DNA of 64,000 bases from Muribaculaceae bacterium (GCA_017626045.1 JAGAJP010000049.1:37562-101561), one strand, 5' to 3'; shown: positions 27,284 to 35,845, numbered from the stretch's first letter. The notes: generated by a model not told the origin, from the sequence alone. Program-made: numbers and translations.

Positions 27284-27472
27284 TCAAAAATCCAGGTCCC
27301 GGATGCCGAGATGCAATTTAAACCATTGATGGCCTTTAAGATATAGCCTCTCTATCTCTGCTTCATCGCATGAGACACCGATGGTGTGCAACTCTTTGAA
27401 CTTGCCACCATGCTTGTCGACCACTACAACGCTTGTCGTGTCCGACCTATTCTTCTTTCTGTGGACAAACAT
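27284..27472 (-). pseudogene. N-terminal fragment of an IS1634-type transposase
   Basis: 62 codons beginning MFVHRKKNRSDTTSVVVV and continuing KFKELHTIGVSCDEAEI, then ending at a stop where TCATGATT repeats begin. The pattern (FVRKKxNxSGxxSV, KxIGxSxDExEI) is the N-terminus of the large IS1634/IS4-like transposases common in Bacteroidetes, normally some hundreds of residues longer. No DDE domain follows in any frame, so it is a decayed insertion-sequence remnant. The family call is from memory of the N-terminal pattern. Confidence 0.6.
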
Positions 27473-27930
27473 GCCGCAAATATAGCGATTTTATTTGGTA
27501 GCGTCACTCTAAATCACCCATATATTGCACTAATATCCTGATATTCAATGTGTACATTTTCTGAAATCAAAAAGTGACGAAGTCAGGAGACCTTGAAATG
27601 GGAAATGGATAAATTGACAGGCCCCCAATCACCATATTCCTCATATCTCTCAGATATTTCATATCCCTCAAATTCATTCTATTTCCCCCGCTCAAACCCA
27701 ATTAAGCATTAAGCATTGATTTCAATTTTTATGGCGATAAGGGAAATCCCCACAATTTCCCACTAATTTTGCATTCGAAATCAGAAATCAATGATTTTTC
27801 GTTTCTCCGGATGATCGTGTGGCTCATACAGGCCCTTCGCCGGTCAGTACCTCAGAGTACTGAAAAGAGTACAATGACAAGTCTGCCACTCCTCAATGCA
27901 AAAGGCCGAGAGTGGGATCTCACCGAAGAC

Positions 27931-28011
27931 TAAACATGCGCCCTCAAAAGCAAATGTTTGTTTAGGTGTCAGAGCATCAGGCTCTGCTCCTTTGTCACTG
28001 TTCCGCGATTT
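27931..28011 (+). repeat. 81-bp insertion carrying hairpin element copy 6
   Basis: Absent from the inverted copy, where CACCGAAGAC is joined directly to ATCGCGGAATAACC (junction 57840/57841). The insertion holds TTTGTTTAGGTGTCAGAGC, loop, GGCTCTGC (27957-27990), followed by CTTTGTCACTGTTCC and a GCGAT/ATCGC hairpin. A related CTTTGTCACTGTTCC motif lies at about 27008-27022. Confidence 0.85.
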
Positions 28012-28265
28012 ATCGCGGAATAACCGAGCTCCCGACCATATCAGCCCCCCAATTACTAATTACTAATTACTAATTGCCAAAGAGCATCGACCCTGACAGC
28101 CCGGACATGACCGCATTCCGGGCTCTATGCTCTCCTGATGTAGGCATCAGGCTATAGATAAACGTAATAAGGATCAGACCGATTGAGTTTTATGCGTCAT
28201 TCGCATCCCTTGATGTCAGCTGTAGTTGACTTAATAACTCATCTCTCTGACCTGACACCAATGCC

Positions 28266-28316
28266 AAAGGCATGCGGCGGAGACCAGCACTCTCCGCCGC
28301 ATGCCTTTCTTCTTTT
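28266..28316 (+). terminator. Rho-independent terminator with perfect 18-bp stem
   Basis: AAAGGCATGCGGCGGAGA, 7-nt loop CCAGCAC, exact complement at 28291-28308, then CTTCTTTT. The T-rich tail is only on the right, fixing the direction. Short open frames over this stem are produced by the repeat and are not genes. Confidence 0.85.
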
Positions 28317-28475
28317 GCCCCCTTTATCAAGCGAAATATGCCGTGCTTCTCAACTTTTCAACTCTTTTATTGTAATATATAATGTAATGGAGAAGTTGTC
28401 TGACCTTACAGACATATTCTTAATTATTTTAGAGATGATAGAAAAACTGATTCCTCAACTATAAATAACTGTTTT

Positions 28476-29918
28476 ATGAAAAGGATTCTGATATGGATAT
28501 TGGCTTCAGCCTCCGCCATCGGAGCTTCGGCTCAGACCCCAGTGTCGCTCGACAGCTGCCGCAACATGGCGCTCGGCAACAATAAGGCCATTCGTATCGC
28601 CGAAGAAAATGTCAAAAGTGCCGGATACCTTAAGGATGCCGCAAAGGCAGCCTATCTCCCCGGCATTGACTTCACCGGAGGATATGTTTACAATCAGCGC
28701 CAGATTGCTCTGCTCGGTGAAGACGCTAAACTCCCTACCATGAGTTTCGACCCTAAGACTATGGGGTTCAATTATAATATCCTGACCGGTCCCGACGGTA
28801 AGCCTGTGCTCAACCCCTCAACCGGACAGCCTATCCCAAGCGAAGTCGCCGTCATCCCTAAGGAGGCTATGACATACGATACGAGAAATGTCTTTTTCGG
28901 ATCCTTTACCCTTACACAGCCTATCTTTCTGGGTGGCTCAATACGCGCACTGAACCAGATTGCAAAACATGGTGAAAGCATGGCGAGGTCCATTCAGGAG
29001 CAGGCCCGTCAGGATGTGATCATGAGCGTCGACGAGGCTTACTGGCAGGTGGTATCGCTCGCTGAGAAAAAAGACCTCGCTCAAAGTTTTGTGAATCTCG
29101 TGGATTCCCTGCGCTCCAACGTCGGCGCTATGCTCGAAGAGGGTGTGGCTACCCGCAGCGATGTGCTCAACGTGGAGGTAAAATACAATGAGGCATGCAT
29201 CATGCTGACTAAAGTTGACAACGGTCTCTCGCTCGCAAGAATGGCGCTCGCTCAGATCTGCGGTCTCCCCGTCGACACTCAGATGACCCTTTCTGATGAG
29301 GCAGGATGCGGCTTATCTCCCGATATGACGATTCCCGACACCAATATGCAGGATGTATATGCAAGAAGAGCTGACCTGAGTGTTATCCGCAAGGGCATCG
29401 ACCTGCTCAAGAGTAAGGAAAACCTGTCTCTCTCCTCAATGCTTCCTAAGTTGGCGGCTTTCGGCGCCTGGTCGTTTTCAAACCCCAATGTCAACAATGG
29501 GTTTGAAAAGAAATTCGGCGGCGGTTTCTCCGTCGGAGCTATGCTGACGGTGCCCATCTGGCACTGGGGCGGCAACTACAACAAATACCGCGCCTCTAAA
29601 TCCCAGACCGCGGCCCAACGACTCCTTCTCGAAGACATGGAAGAGAAAGTGTCGCTTCAGGTAAGTCAGGCAAGATACAGCTTCAACGAGGCGTTCAAGA
29701 CTCACACCATGACCCAAAACAATATGAAGAGCGCTGAGGAAAACCTGCACAATGCCGAATACGCTTTCAAGGAAGGCGTTCTGACCACCGACGACGTGCT
29801 CGCCGCTCAGACCGCATGGTTAAAGGCAAAGTCGGAGCTTATAGACTCTCAGATTGGAATCCGCCTTTGCCATACTTATCTCGACAAAGTCACCGGTCAG
29901 CTCGGTGCTGATTATTAA
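28476..29918 (+). CDS. TolC-family outer-membrane efflux protein
   Basis: 480 residues. Signal peptide MKRILIWILASASAIGASAQ, then two OEP repeats starting at PVSLDSCRNMALGNNKAIRI. It is longer than the TolC protein at 7006, with an insertion around 65-130. It leads a four-gene rightward operon with HlyD and two ABC-2 permeases (27-32 nt spacers), and is likely the outer-membrane duct of that exporter. Confidence 0.93.
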   Translation: MKRILIWILASASAIGASAQTPVSLDSCRNMALGNNKAIRIAEENVKSAGYLKDAAKAAYLPGIDFTGGYVYNQRQIALLGEDAKLPTMSFDPKTMGFNYNILTGPDGKPVLNPSTGQPIPSEVAVIPKEAMTYDTRNVFFGSFTLTQPIFLGGSIRALNQIAKHGESMARSIQEQARQDVIMSVDEAYWQVVSLAEKKDLAQSFVNLVDSLRSNVGAMLEEGVATRSDVLNVEVKYNEACIMLTKVDNGLSLARMALAQICGLPVDTQMTLSDEAGCGLSPDMTIPDTNMQDVYARRADLSVIRKGIDLLKSKENLSLSSMLPKLAAFGAWSFSNPNVNNGFEKKFGGGFSVGAMLTVPIWHWGGNYNKYRASKSQTAAQRLLLEDMEEKVSLQVSQARYSFNEAFKTHTMTQNNMKSAEENLHNAEYAFKEGVLTTDDVLAAQTAWLKAKSELIDSQIGIRLCHTYLDKVTGQLGADY

Positions 29919-29945
29919 TATTCTTTATGATAATTTAAAAACGTT

Positions 29946-30974
29946 ATGGACCAGCATACATCTAATCTGCCGCTGACCGACAAGTCGGAAGTGAGCGCTA
30001 AAAACAAAGCCCTGATCTTCACCGTTGTTATGGTGCTGATCATTGTAGCCGTAATGGCTGTTGTAGGTTTTATCTTCATCAAGCCGGAACCCGATACCAT
30101 ACAGGGTATGGGAGACGCTACCGAAATCAGAATTTCCGGAAAACTCCCGGGAAGGGTCTCTCAGATTTTTGTGGAGGAGGGTCAGCGCGTGAAAACCGGT
30201 GACACCCTTGTGCATATCCACTCTTCGCTCGTAGAGGCCAAGCTCGCACAGGCGCAGGCTCTGGAAGACGTGTCGAAAGCTACCAACAAAAAGGTGGATT
30301 CCGGAACAAGAAGCCAGATTATCGCTTCCGCTCGCGACGTGATGGAGCAGGCCGCCGCCGCTGCAGGTATCGCTAAAAAAACCTACGACCGAATGGAGTC
30401 GCTTTTTTCTAAAGGTGTCGTAAGTGCCCAGAAAAGAGACGAGGCAAAGGCGGCTTACGAGGCTGCTAAAGCCGGAGAGTCTGCCGCACGCAGTCAGTAT
30501 GAACTTGCTGTCGCCGGTCCTCAGGCTGAAGACCGTCAGGCGGCCCAGGGTATGGTGAAGGCAGCCCAAGGTAGCGTCAGCGAGGTCGACGCTCTCCTCG
30601 AAGACCAGTATCTGACAGCTCCCGCCGACGGCGTGATTACCGTGATTTATCCAAACGTCAGCGAACTCGTCGCTACTGGCGCGCCTATCATGAATCTGCA
30701 GAAGGATGACGACCACGCTGTGTTTAACGTGCGTGAGACTCTCCTCAAAGATATTAAGGAGGGAACCAAGATAAGGGTTCGCATTCCAGCCCTCGACAAA
30801 GAGGAAGTCATGACAGTATATTATATCCGCGATCTCGGAACATACGCCAACTGGCAGGCTACCAAGTCTACCGGTGACTACGACGCGAGAACTTTCCAGA
30901 TCAAGGCTCGCCCGGAAAAGAAAATCGAGAATTTCCGCCCCGGTATGAGTGTTGTATATCTCGGCGTTAAATGA
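29946..30974 (+). CDS. HlyD/EmrA-like periplasmic adaptor
   Basis: 342 residues: one N-terminal membrane helix (ALIFTVVMVLIIVAVMAVVGF), lipoyl half motif EIRISGKLPGRVSQIFVEEG, an Ala-rich coiled-coil hairpin (about 90-205), second lipoyl half YLTAPADGVITVIYPNVSEL and a beta-barrel region. It connects the inner-membrane permeases encoded next to the TolC encoded just upstream. Confidence 0.92.
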   Translation: MDQHTSNLPLTDKSEVSAKNKALIFTVVMVLIIVAVMAVVGFIFIKPEPDTIQGMGDATEIRISGKLPGRVSQIFVEEGQRVKTGDTLVHIHSSLVEAKLAQAQALEDVSKATNKKVDSGTRSQIIASARDVMEQAAAAAGIAKKTYDRMESLFSKGVVSAQKRDEAKAAYEAAKAGESAARSQYELAVAGPQAEDRQAAQGMVKAAQGSVSEVDALLEDQYLTAPADGVITVIYPNVSELVATGAPIMNLQKDDDHAVFNVRETLLKDIKEGTKIRVRIPALDKEEVMTVYYIRDLGTYANWQATKSTGDYDARTFQIKARPEKKIENFRPGMSVVYLGVK

Positions 30975-31006
30975 AGTAGTACGCTTCTATAATTTTTAAC
31001 TTTCTC

Positions 31007-32167
31007 ATGAGTGGTTTCCTGAAAATATTCAATCGATCGATTGTGCAGATGGCAAGACGCCCGGTCTACTGGACCGCGATGTTCCTGCTCCCGCTCTTCG
31101 TGACCCTCCTCCTGACCTCCATGATGGAAGAAGGGCTCCCGACAAAAGTGCCTGCTGCCATTGTAGACAAGGACGGTTCAAATCTGTCGCGCCAGATCTC
31201 TCAGAATCTCGGCGCTATGCAGTCGGTTGACCTCGCTTATGAAAGCAATTCATTCACTGAGGCTCGCCACAGAATGCAGAAGGGTGAGATTTTCGGGTTC
31301 TTCCTGATTCCTGAAAATTTCCAGAAAGACCTCCTCTCCGGAAAAGGACCGGTCATCACGTTCTATACCAATATGACATACTATGTCCCCGCGTCGCTGC
31401 TGTTCAAGACGTTCAAGACAACAGCACTGATGTCGAAGGCGGGGATTATGCTCAATATCGGCGAAAGCGCAGGCCTCTCGGAGCAGAAACTCAAACCGAT
31501 GATGCAACCTGTCAATATTGTGACAAGAGGTCTTGGAAACCCCGGACTGAATTATTCCATATATCTCTGCAATTCATTCGTGCCTTGCGTGTTCCAGCTC
31601 ATGATTATGCTGATGGCCTGCTTCGCTCTCGGACATGAAATCAAATACGGAGGGTCCGTTCGCCTTATGAGCCTTGCCGATGGCAACGTGTTCAAGGCCA
31701 TAGTTGCCAAGATTCTTCCTCAGACCATCGGATGGTGGGTGATGATAATTTTCATGGTGTCCTGGCTTTACAGATGGCAAGGATACCCGATGAACGGTAA
31801 CTGGGGATGGTTCATCCTATCGGAATTGCTTTTCGTGCTCGCGTCCCAAGGCATTGCCATATTCTTCTTCGGGATTTTCCCGAATCTAAGGCTCAGCCTC
31901 TCGGTATGCTCGCTGCTCGGAATCCTCTCGTTCTCGCTCGCCGCATTCTCTTTCCCGGTGGAGAGCATGTATGGAGCAATAGGAATCTTCAGCTACCTGA
32001 TGCCTATCCGATACAATTTCCTGATCTATATCGATCAGGCTCTCAACGGCATCGACATTTACTATTCGAGATGGTGGTTTGCCGCATACATCGTATATAT
32101 GTTGCTCCCGCTTACAGTAGGCTGGAGAATAAAGAAATATTTCGACAAACCGGTATACGTGGAATAA
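31007..32167 (+). CDS. ABC-2 type transporter permease (first)
   Basis: 386 residues. One N-terminal helix (YWTAMFLLPLFVTLLLTSMM), a periplasmic domain (about 45-175), then five C-terminal helices, the layout of YhhJ/YbhR-type ABC-2 permeases. It is followed 28 nt later by a second, related permease. No nucleotide-binding domain is fused or encoded next to it. Confidence 0.9.
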   Translation: MSGFLKIFNRSIVQMARRPVYWTAMFLLPLFVTLLLTSMMEEGLPTKVPAAIVDKDGSNLSRQISQNLGAMQSVDLAYESNSFTEARHRMQKGEIFGFFLIPENFQKDLLSGKGPVITFYTNMTYYVPASLLFKTFKTTALMSKAGIMLNIGESAGLSEQKLKPMMQPVNIVTRGLGNPGLNYSIYLCNSFVPCVFQLMIMLMACFALGHEIKYGGSVRLMSLADGNVFKAIVAKILPQTIGWWVMIIFMVSWLYRWQGYPMNGNWGWFILSELLFVLASQGIAIFFFGIFPNLRLSLSVCSLLGILSFSLAAFSFPVESMYGAIGIFSYLMPIRYNFLIYIDQALNGIDIYYSRWWFAAYIVYMLLPLTVGWRIKKYFDKPVYVE

Positions 32168-32195
32168 CACAGCTGTGAAAAACAATTAAGTAGAT

Positions 32196-33401
32196 ATGGG
32201 AATCTTTCTGAAGACATATATTAGGGAACTGAAGCTGATTTTCTCCGACATCGGGATTATCCTCTTCCTCGCCTTCCTTCCGCTGGTGTATCCGGTGATA
32301 TACTCTCTCATTTATAATCCTGAACTCGTGAGAGACGTAAGACTTGTGGTGGTCGATAATGACAGGTCGGCTCTTTCAAGGGAATTGACACGCAATCTCG
32401 ACGCGACTCAAGAAATAAGGGTAATCGGTTATGCCGCGGACATGGGAGAGGCAAAGAAGGCTATGCACTCGCATGAGTGTTTCGGCATCCTGGAGATTCC
32501 GCAGGGTTTTGAAAAAAAAGTGGGACGTGGCGAAGTGTCGCCCGCCGTGCTTTATTCCGACATGAGCCTGCTCCTCAGGTATCGCGGGTTCCTTGTGGCA
32601 ACGACCAATGTGGCTCAGGAAATGGGTAGCAAGATTCTTGCCGAGGACATCGCCGGACAGGTGCCGATGGCGTCTTCTCTCGTCACCGGCGACCCCATGG
32701 GCGTGGAGAATGTGTCGCTCGGCAACCTCGAGTCCGGGTTCGACTCTTTCATTATGCCCGGTGTGCTGATCCTTATCCTTCAGCAATGCCTCATCCTCGC
32801 CGTGGGAATGTCGGGCGGCGCGAAGAGAGAAAAGCCGTGGAAGTTTGCCGCTACCGAGGCGTCATGCGGCTTGGATGTTTTCCTTGCAATGCTCGGAGAA
32901 GGGTTTGCTTACCTCACCGTAATCATTCTCCCGTCCATATATATACTGCACTACGTGCCTCTGATGTTCTCGTTCCCTATGGCGGGAGATCCTTGGGAAA
33001 TCCTACTCTTCATTCTTCCCCTCGCCATAGCCTCTATCGCTCTGGGGCTGTGTTTCCAGGGTCTTTGCAGGGAAAGGGAGTCGGTCTTTATCCTCTGGGT
33101 GGTCACGTCTGTGGCGTTCCTGTTCCTATCGGGTCTTACATGGCCGAGATTCGCGATGCCGCATTTCTGGAAATTCCTGTCAGACCTCGTGCCCGCAACC
33201 TTCGGAGTAGAGGGATTCATCAGGATGAATACCAACGGTGCGAGCCTGTCGCAGGTGAGCCACGACTATGTAAGCCTCTGGATTCTCGCCGCGGTATACA
33301 CCACAGTAGCCTTCTTTGTGCATAAATTCGTGGTGATGCCGGCAAGAAGAAACAATTCCAACAATATCAAGCTGGAATCAAAGGATTTCCAAAAACTATA
33401 A
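32196..33401 (+). CDS. ABC-2 type transporter permease (second)
   Basis: 401 residues, with the same topology as the previous gene: N-terminal helix (IILFLAFLPLVYPVIYSLIY), a periplasmic region (about 45-180) and six C-terminal hydrophobic segments. The two permeases probably form a heterodimer. The operon stops here, converging on rpoN 14 nt later, so its ATPase must come from elsewhere or be absent. Confidence 0.9.
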   Translation: MGIFLKTYIRELKLIFSDIGIILFLAFLPLVYPVIYSLIYNPELVRDVRLVVVDNDRSALSRELTRNLDATQEIRVIGYAADMGEAKKAMHSHECFGILEIPQGFEKKVGRGEVSPAVLYSDMSLLLRYRGFLVATTNVAQEMGSKILAEDIAGQVPMASSLVTGDPMGVENVSLGNLESGFDSFIMPGVLILILQQCLILAVGMSGGAKREKPWKFAATEASCGLDVFLAMLGEGFAYLTVIILPSIYILHYVPLMFSFPMAGDPWEILLFILPLAIASIALGLCFQGLCRERESVFILWVVTSVAFLFLSGLTWPRFAMPHFWKFLSDLVPATFGVEGFIRMNTNGASLSQVSHDYVSLWILAAVYTTVAFFVHKFVVMPARRNNSNNIKLESKDFQKL

Positions 33402-33415
33402 TCCCTTGGACTGCC

Positions 33416-34816
33416 TCACACTTCCTTCCTGAGCCTTGCCGGGGGAATATTGAGCCGGTCACGATACTTGGCGACTGTTCGCCTGCTTATATCCAGACCT
33501 TCCTCTCGGAGGGTCTGGGTTATTTTTTCATCGCTCAGCGGATGCTTCTTGTCTTCGGAAGACACCACTCGTTTTATCTCCGCCTCTATCTTGCGGTTGG
33601 TCAGAGCGTCTGTCTCGGTCTCCCCCGAATTGTTCCCGACAGTGTCGCTGAAGAAGAAACGTAGCGGGAATATGCCCCAGGGCAATGCGACATATTTATT
33701 GGCGGTGCAACGAGATATCACAGATGCATTCTGCCCCGTAAGAGCCTCGATGTCTTTTATCATCATCGGACGCAGCCGATATATGTCCTCAGTGTCGAAG
33801 TATTCACGCTGAAGTTTCACTATTGCCGTGACTACCGACATCAGTGATTCCTGCCGCATCCGGAGCGCTCTGATGAATTCCTTGGCGTCGTTATACCGAT
33901 TAAGGATGAATTCTCTGTCGGTGCCGCGCTCCTTGTCCCGCTCTTTTCGCGATAGATGCCGCTCCGCCACTGTGAACGCCTCGCTGATACGCAGCTCCGG
34001 TATCTTGTTGTTTAGAGATATGACAGGCTCCTTCCCCGATGTGTCGATGACCACATCAGGGATAATGGTGTTGGTTGCCGACGGCGATGAATCTACCGCC
34101 GCTCCCGGCTTGGGATCAAGAGTCCTGATAAGGTCTATGGCGGCGGAAACACGCTCCGCGGATATCTTGAGACGGCTTACGAGCAGATGCGCATGCAGCA
34201 TCGAGAACGCCTCGAACTGCTCGTTGAGAATACGAAGGGCATCATCGCGCTCCTGAGATTCCGGCAGATACCGCAACTGGATGCTCAGGCAGTCGGCAAG
34301 CGATACCGCTCCGACTCCATGAGGCTCAAGCGTGCGGACTGCTTCCAGTGCCTTGTCCATCACGCTCTGCGAAACCTCGATTCCCTGGGAAAAAGCCATG
34401 TCATTGACCAGATACGCCGGGTCTCGCTGGAGCCTCCCGTTCGAGTCGAGGTTGCCAACTATAAAACGCGCCGCCAACTGCTCTTCTTCTGTCAGATCAA
34501 GCTGTCCCAACTGAGAAAGAAGCGACTCATACAGCGATGGAGAACTGTCTTCTACCGGAATGTCGGAAAAATCCTCAGGTATTGTCCGGCGAGATGCATT
34601 CCAGTCTGAATGGATACGCAATCCGGACGAATCCGCAGGCGTATACTCTTCGGTGTCTTCTGCCTCAAGAGCCGGATTTGCCTCCATCTCGCGCTGAACC
34701 TCCTCGTCAAGTTCGGGTGCCGACATCTCAAGCATCCTCACAAACCGAAGCTGCTGCTGATAGAGCCGCTGAACCTGGCGCTGCTCCGTGGCAAGTCGTT
34801 GAGAATTCTTTTCCAT
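33416..34816 (-). CDS. rpoN: RNA polymerase sigma-54 factor
   Basis: 466 residues. N-terminal Q/L-rich activator-interacting region I (QRQVQRLYQQQLRFVRMLEM, then SAPELDEEVQREMEANPALE), core-binding domain (about 95-260), HTH, and the C-terminal RpoN box SRRTVAKYRDRL, which reads the -24 element. It directs transcription that depends on AAA+ activators; one such activator is encoded at 41143. A TAATTTTGC promoter box ends 5 nt before the ATG, suggesting a leaderless message. Confidence 0.97.
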   Translation of the reverse strand: MEKNSQRLATEQRQVQRLYQQQLRFVRMLEMSAPELDEEVQREMEANPALEAEDTEEYTPADSSGLRIHSDWNASRRTIPEDFSDIPVEDSSPSLYESLLSQLGQLDLTEEEQLAARFIVGNLDSNGRLQRDPAYLVNDMAFSQGIEVSQSVMDKALEAVRTLEPHGVGAVSLADCLSIQLRYLPESQERDDALRILNEQFEAFSMLHAHLLVSRLKISAERVSAAIDLIRTLDPKPGAAVDSSPSATNTIIPDVVIDTSGKEPVISLNNKIPELRISEAFTVAERHLSRKERDKERGTDREFILNRYNDAKEFIRALRMRQESLMSVVTAIVKLQREYFDTEDIYRLRPMMIKDIEALTGQNASVISRCTANKYVALPWGIFPLRFFFSDTVGNNSGETETDALTNRKIEAEIKRVVSSEDKKHPLSDEKITQTLREEGLDISRRTVAKYRDRLNIPPARLRKEV

Positions 34817-34819
34817 ATT

Positions 34820-34828
34820 GCAAAATTA
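34820..34828 (-). promoter_or_regulatory. TAATTTTGC promoter box of rpoN (leaderless)
   Basis: On the minus strand the G of TAATTTTG is 5 nt before the A of the rpoN ATG, the same geometry as the permease at 3832. Confidence 0.6.
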
Positions 34829-34870
34829 CAAAAATTATCGCAATTGCTTGCGGGGGAACAAAAAAATTAT

Positions 34871-34878
34871 TAACTTTG
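34871..34878 (+). promoter_or_regulatory. TAACTTTG promoter box of the TPR gene
   Basis: TAACTTTGC with a CTTG about 20 nt upstream (34847-34850), 72 nt before the start codon at 34951. Confidence 0.55.
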
Positions 34879-34950
34879 CACATTGAATGGACAGAGATTC
34901 AATACTACAATTCTCGTGTCCCTAAGATTCAACGTATAAAGTAAAGAAAA

Positions 34951-35628
34951 ATGGCATCAAGCAACCAGACACCGGAACAGCCGGATACACTGGAGACCCT
35001 CAACAGCGGCCTGACTAATCTCGGCAAACGCATTGAAACCAACAAGCGCGCGATGGGTATCGCCATGGGGGGTATTCTTCTCGTGGCTGCCGTCACATTC
35101 GCTTACATCTATCTCTATCGCATACCCCAGAACAACAAGGCGATGGAGGCGTACAACAAAGTGGAGCTCTCATCTATGGGAAACGACTCCATATCTGCCA
35201 ACGCCTATAAGAAAGTCGCTGATGAGTTCGGCAGCACTACTGCCGGAAACCTCGCGGCACTCAGCGCCGGCGAAAGTTTCTACAATGCCGGAAATTACGC
35301 CGAAGCTGCAAAATATCTTAAAGAGTTCAGCTCAAGCGATGAGGTGATGGCTGCAAATGCTAAAATCCTGCTCGGCGACTGCTACGTCAATATGAAAAAA
35401 TACGACGACGCTATCGACGCTTTTAAAAGTGCCGTTAAAGAAGCTGACGGGAATCCACAGATTGCTCCTCGCGCTATCCTGAAGCAGGCTGTGGTCTACG
35501 ATGAGCTCAAAAAATATGGCGACGCCCTTAAATGCTACGAATCCATCAAAAAGGATTTCCCCGAATTCACTTTCGGCAACGGACTTTCTGTGGATTCATA
35601 CATCGAAAGGGAAAAAGCTCGCATGTGA
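34951..35628 (+). CDS. Membrane-anchored tetratricopeptide-repeat protein (YfgM-like)
   Basis: 225 residues: a short cytoplasmic N-terminus, one helix (GIAMGGILLVAAVTFAYIYLY, about 48-68), then helical repeats with TPR consensus (AAKYLKEFSSSDEVMAANAK, KKYDDAIDAFKSAV, KKYGDALKCYESI). The topology resembles YfgM-type proteins linked to the Sec translocon and outer-membrane biogenesis, but a partner cannot be named from sequence. It is a single-gene unit with its own promoter and a downstream terminator at 35715. Confidence 0.8.
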   Translation: MASSNQTPEQPDTLETLNSGLTNLGKRIETNKRAMGIAMGGILLVAAVTFAYIYLYRIPQNNKAMEAYNKVELSSMGNDSISANAYKKVADEFGSTTAGNLAALSAGESFYNAGNYAEAAKYLKEFSSSDEVMAANAKILLGDCYVNMKKYDDAIDAFKSAVKEADGNPQIAPRAILKQAVVYDELKKYGDALKCYESIKKDFPEFTFGNGLSVDSYIEREKARM

Positions 35629-35714
35629 TTGCTTTTATGAGTTTTATGTGGGATGGATTCCGGATTAATGTTTTGAACCCCATAAAATAATAAAACATAC
35701 CTGCTTATTTTATG

Positions 35715-35757
35715 AAAGGGAAGTTCGCTGCTGCGACCTTCCCTTTTTATCTTTTTT
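35715..35757 (+). terminator. Rho-independent terminator
   Basis: AAAGGGAAG, TCGC, short loop, GCGA, CTTCCCTTT, then TTATCTTTTTT. It follows the TPR gene by about 90 nt. Confidence 0.8.
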
Positions 35758-35792
35758 AACATATCTTGTCGCCATAATACAAAATAATATCT

Positions 35793-35800
35793 TAAATTTG
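35793..35800 (+). promoter_or_regulatory. TAAATTTG promoter box of the RelA/SpoT gene
   Basis: TAAATTTGC, 46 nt before the ATG at 35846 and downstream of the terminator at 35715. Confidence 0.55.
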
Positions 35801-35845
35801 CAGTGGAAGTTCGTTTCTTCCTGTTTTCTTTATTAAGTTTTCGTC

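Larger units (their letters stand above)
27723..28316 (+). repeat. Long inverted repeat, left copy
   Basis: About 500 bp of this segment is found again, reverse-complemented and about nine-tenths identical by eye, at 57548-58048. This copy is longer because of an 81-bp insertion (27931-28011) and extra ATTACTAATT units (about 28052-28078). The copies flank about 29 kb of mostly core genes. The unit runs from CAATTTTTATGGCGATAAGG to the terminator end TCTTCTTTT. Confidence 0.93.
27779..28316 (+). ncRNA. Candidate structured ncRNA, copy A (of inverted pair)
   Basis: A TAATTTTGC box at 27764-27772 precedes a segment with no conserved open frame but strong pairing: AGAGCAT (28081) with ATGCTCT (28127) enclosing AGCCCGGA/TCCGGGCT, then CCTGATG/CATCAGG, and finally a perfect 18-bp terminator stem. 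The same box, stems and terminator recur in the copy at 57548-57990. No known RNA family signature was recognised. It points toward the export operon at 28476 but ends before it. Confidence 0.5.

Noticed and set aside
28183..28464. Open frame of about 93 codons in the left long repeat, echoed at 57430-57672
   Set aside because: The frame reads through the terminator palindrome in both copies and diverges right after it. The conserved part is explained by the repeat DNA and its stems, not by a protein family.
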